A stretch of DNA of 64,000 bases from Pyrobaculum oguniense TE7. Its GTDB lineage: Archaea > Thermoproteota > Thermoprotei > Thermoproteales > Thermoproteaceae. Below the pieces are notes generated by a model. The model made no database searches. It was given only the letters and a program-made list of their open reading frames with translations, and was not told where the DNA came from. The stretch spans positions 1,769,233 to 1,833,232 of the forward strand of contig CP003316.1 of assembly GCA_000247545.1 (NCBI GenBank). Reading direction: 5' to 3'. Both the position numbers and the translations under genes were made by a program. The first letter of the stretch is position 1; every line of letters begins with the position of its first letter. Positions 63,352-64,000 of this stretch are shown here, piece after piece.

Positions 63352-63365
63352 GCTCTAAAGCAGAA

Positions 63366-64000
63366 ATGACGGCGAGCTCTGTATGGGCGGCGCTGAAATC
63401 CACAAAAATTTGCAGAGGCGGCGGCCTCATGGTGATTGGGATCTGCTACGTGTTGCGGGGGGAGAAGCTCACGGTGTATTTCAAAGACGGGGAGGGGAAC
63501 GAGTTGGGCCGCATCAACATGGGGTGGGACGGCGAAAGTTTGCGGGCAGTTTTCGGCGGTGCCAGGGAGAAGGCCGAACGCCTCGCCTCAATACTGAATG
63601 CGTTAGGCGCAAAGGTCAAGGCGAGACAATATGGCAACAAGTGGCGTGTGGAGTTGTCCACTGACTCCATTACAGCTATACGCCGTCCGGAGTGGCTGGA
63701 GGCGGTTAAGGCCCTTGTGGAGGAGCTCTACAGGTGCAGTGTGATAGATAGCAGGAAGAGGGATTATTTGCTGAGAAAGCTGGCGTTTGGTCCCAACGTC
63801 ATTGAGATAGCCGGAGTGGAGATGAGCGTGGAGTGGGAAGAGAGGGCTGGCTCTGAGGGGCTGAAAATCATATGCCAGCCGGGGTCGGCTGAGGCCTTCG
63901 AAGCTGTCGTGAAGGCGCTTAAAGAGGCGGGGTTCGAGGAAGGAGTGCAGTTTACGGCCAAGGCGCCAAAAAAGAGCAAGTACGGAGTTGCAAAATCTGG
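63366..64000 (+). CDS. PaRep2b-like protein, 5' part only
   Basis: Open from ATG 63366 to the window end (211 codons, no stop). MTASSVWAALKSTKI, then ATG 63429 MVIGICYVLRGEKLTVYFKD, EGNELGRINMGWDGESLRAVFGG, LNALGAKVKARQYGNKWRVEL, RRPEWLEAVKALVEELY, SRKRDYLLRKLAFGPNVIEIAGVEMSVEWEE. I match this from memory to the PaRep2b family of long Pyrobaculum repeat proteins of unknown function, often broken by frameshifts. Start could be 63366 or 63429. Confidence 0.7.
   Translation, partial: MTASSVWAALKSTKICRGGGLMVIGICYVLRGEKLTVYFKDGEGNELGRINMGWDGESLRAVFGGAREKAERLASILNALGAKVKARQYGNKWRVELSTDSITAIRRPEWLEAVKALVEELYRCSVIDSRKRDYLLRKLAFGPNVIEIAGVEMSVEWEERAGSEGLKIICQPGSAEAFEAVVKALKEAGFEEGVQFTAKAPKKSKYGVAKS

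Overview
The window reads as chromosomal DNA of a hyperthermophilic crenarchaeon of the genus Pyrobaculum (Thermoproteales). It carries several PaREP1-family proteins and the start of what looks like a PaRep2b protein, families named from Pyrobaculum. It has archaeal-type uL30 and uS5, archaeal nadE, rnhB and galT, and many genes start GTG/TTG about 22-27 bp downstream of a TATA box, i.e. leaderless transcripts. I used that spacing to choose many starts. I did not find tRNA, rRNA or CRISPR arrays; species is not assigned.

Layout. 1-13 kb: surface-glycan genes (GT4, UGM-like FAD enzyme, flippase, DUF1616-type membrane proteins, sugar-nucleotide epimerase, GT2) interleaved with an AAA-type ATPase/PaREP1 repeat family. 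13-17.3 kb: mostly relics (PaREP1, a two-TM protein with an in-frame TAG, a nucleotidyltransferase-like gene, a secreted protein). 17.4-21.2 kb: a 1287-residue secreted subtilisin-like protease. 21.2-29.3 kb: an AT-rich glycosylation island (pyruvyl transferase, GT-C-like membrane protein, GT2 relic, two GT4s and UDP-GlcNAc 2-epimerase) in which several genes are frameshifted. 29.4-44 kb: accessory zone with PaREP1/ATPase modules, a nuclease-like gene, a G+T-rich unexplained tract, a candidate structured RNA near 36.5 kb, two vapBC and two mntA-hepT toxin-antitoxin loci plus a relic third. 44-55.5 kb: intact core genome (site-2 protease-galK-galT, uS5-uL30, rnhB, nadE-padR, thiolase, sugar ABC ATPase, MYG1-like, methyltransferase, PLD-like ectoprotein, wHTH). 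55.9-64 kb: a compact element of small unrecognised genes ending in a PaRep2b-like ORF that runs off the window.

Two patterns stand out. First, every recognisable toxin gene in the accessory zone is broken (frameshift, in-frame stop or truncation) while its antitoxin partner is open. Second, the right-hand element holds three copies of a ~130-bp nested palindrome built from CCTGAC/GTCAGG units around a GGATCCTGGGCCCAGGATCC-type core, two promoters sharing one operator-like sequence, paralogous pairs of tiny helical or membrane proteins, and a repeated stop-codon-plus-CCCCTCTTTTTT 3' end. This is my best candidate for an undescribed mobile or viral/plasmid-like system.
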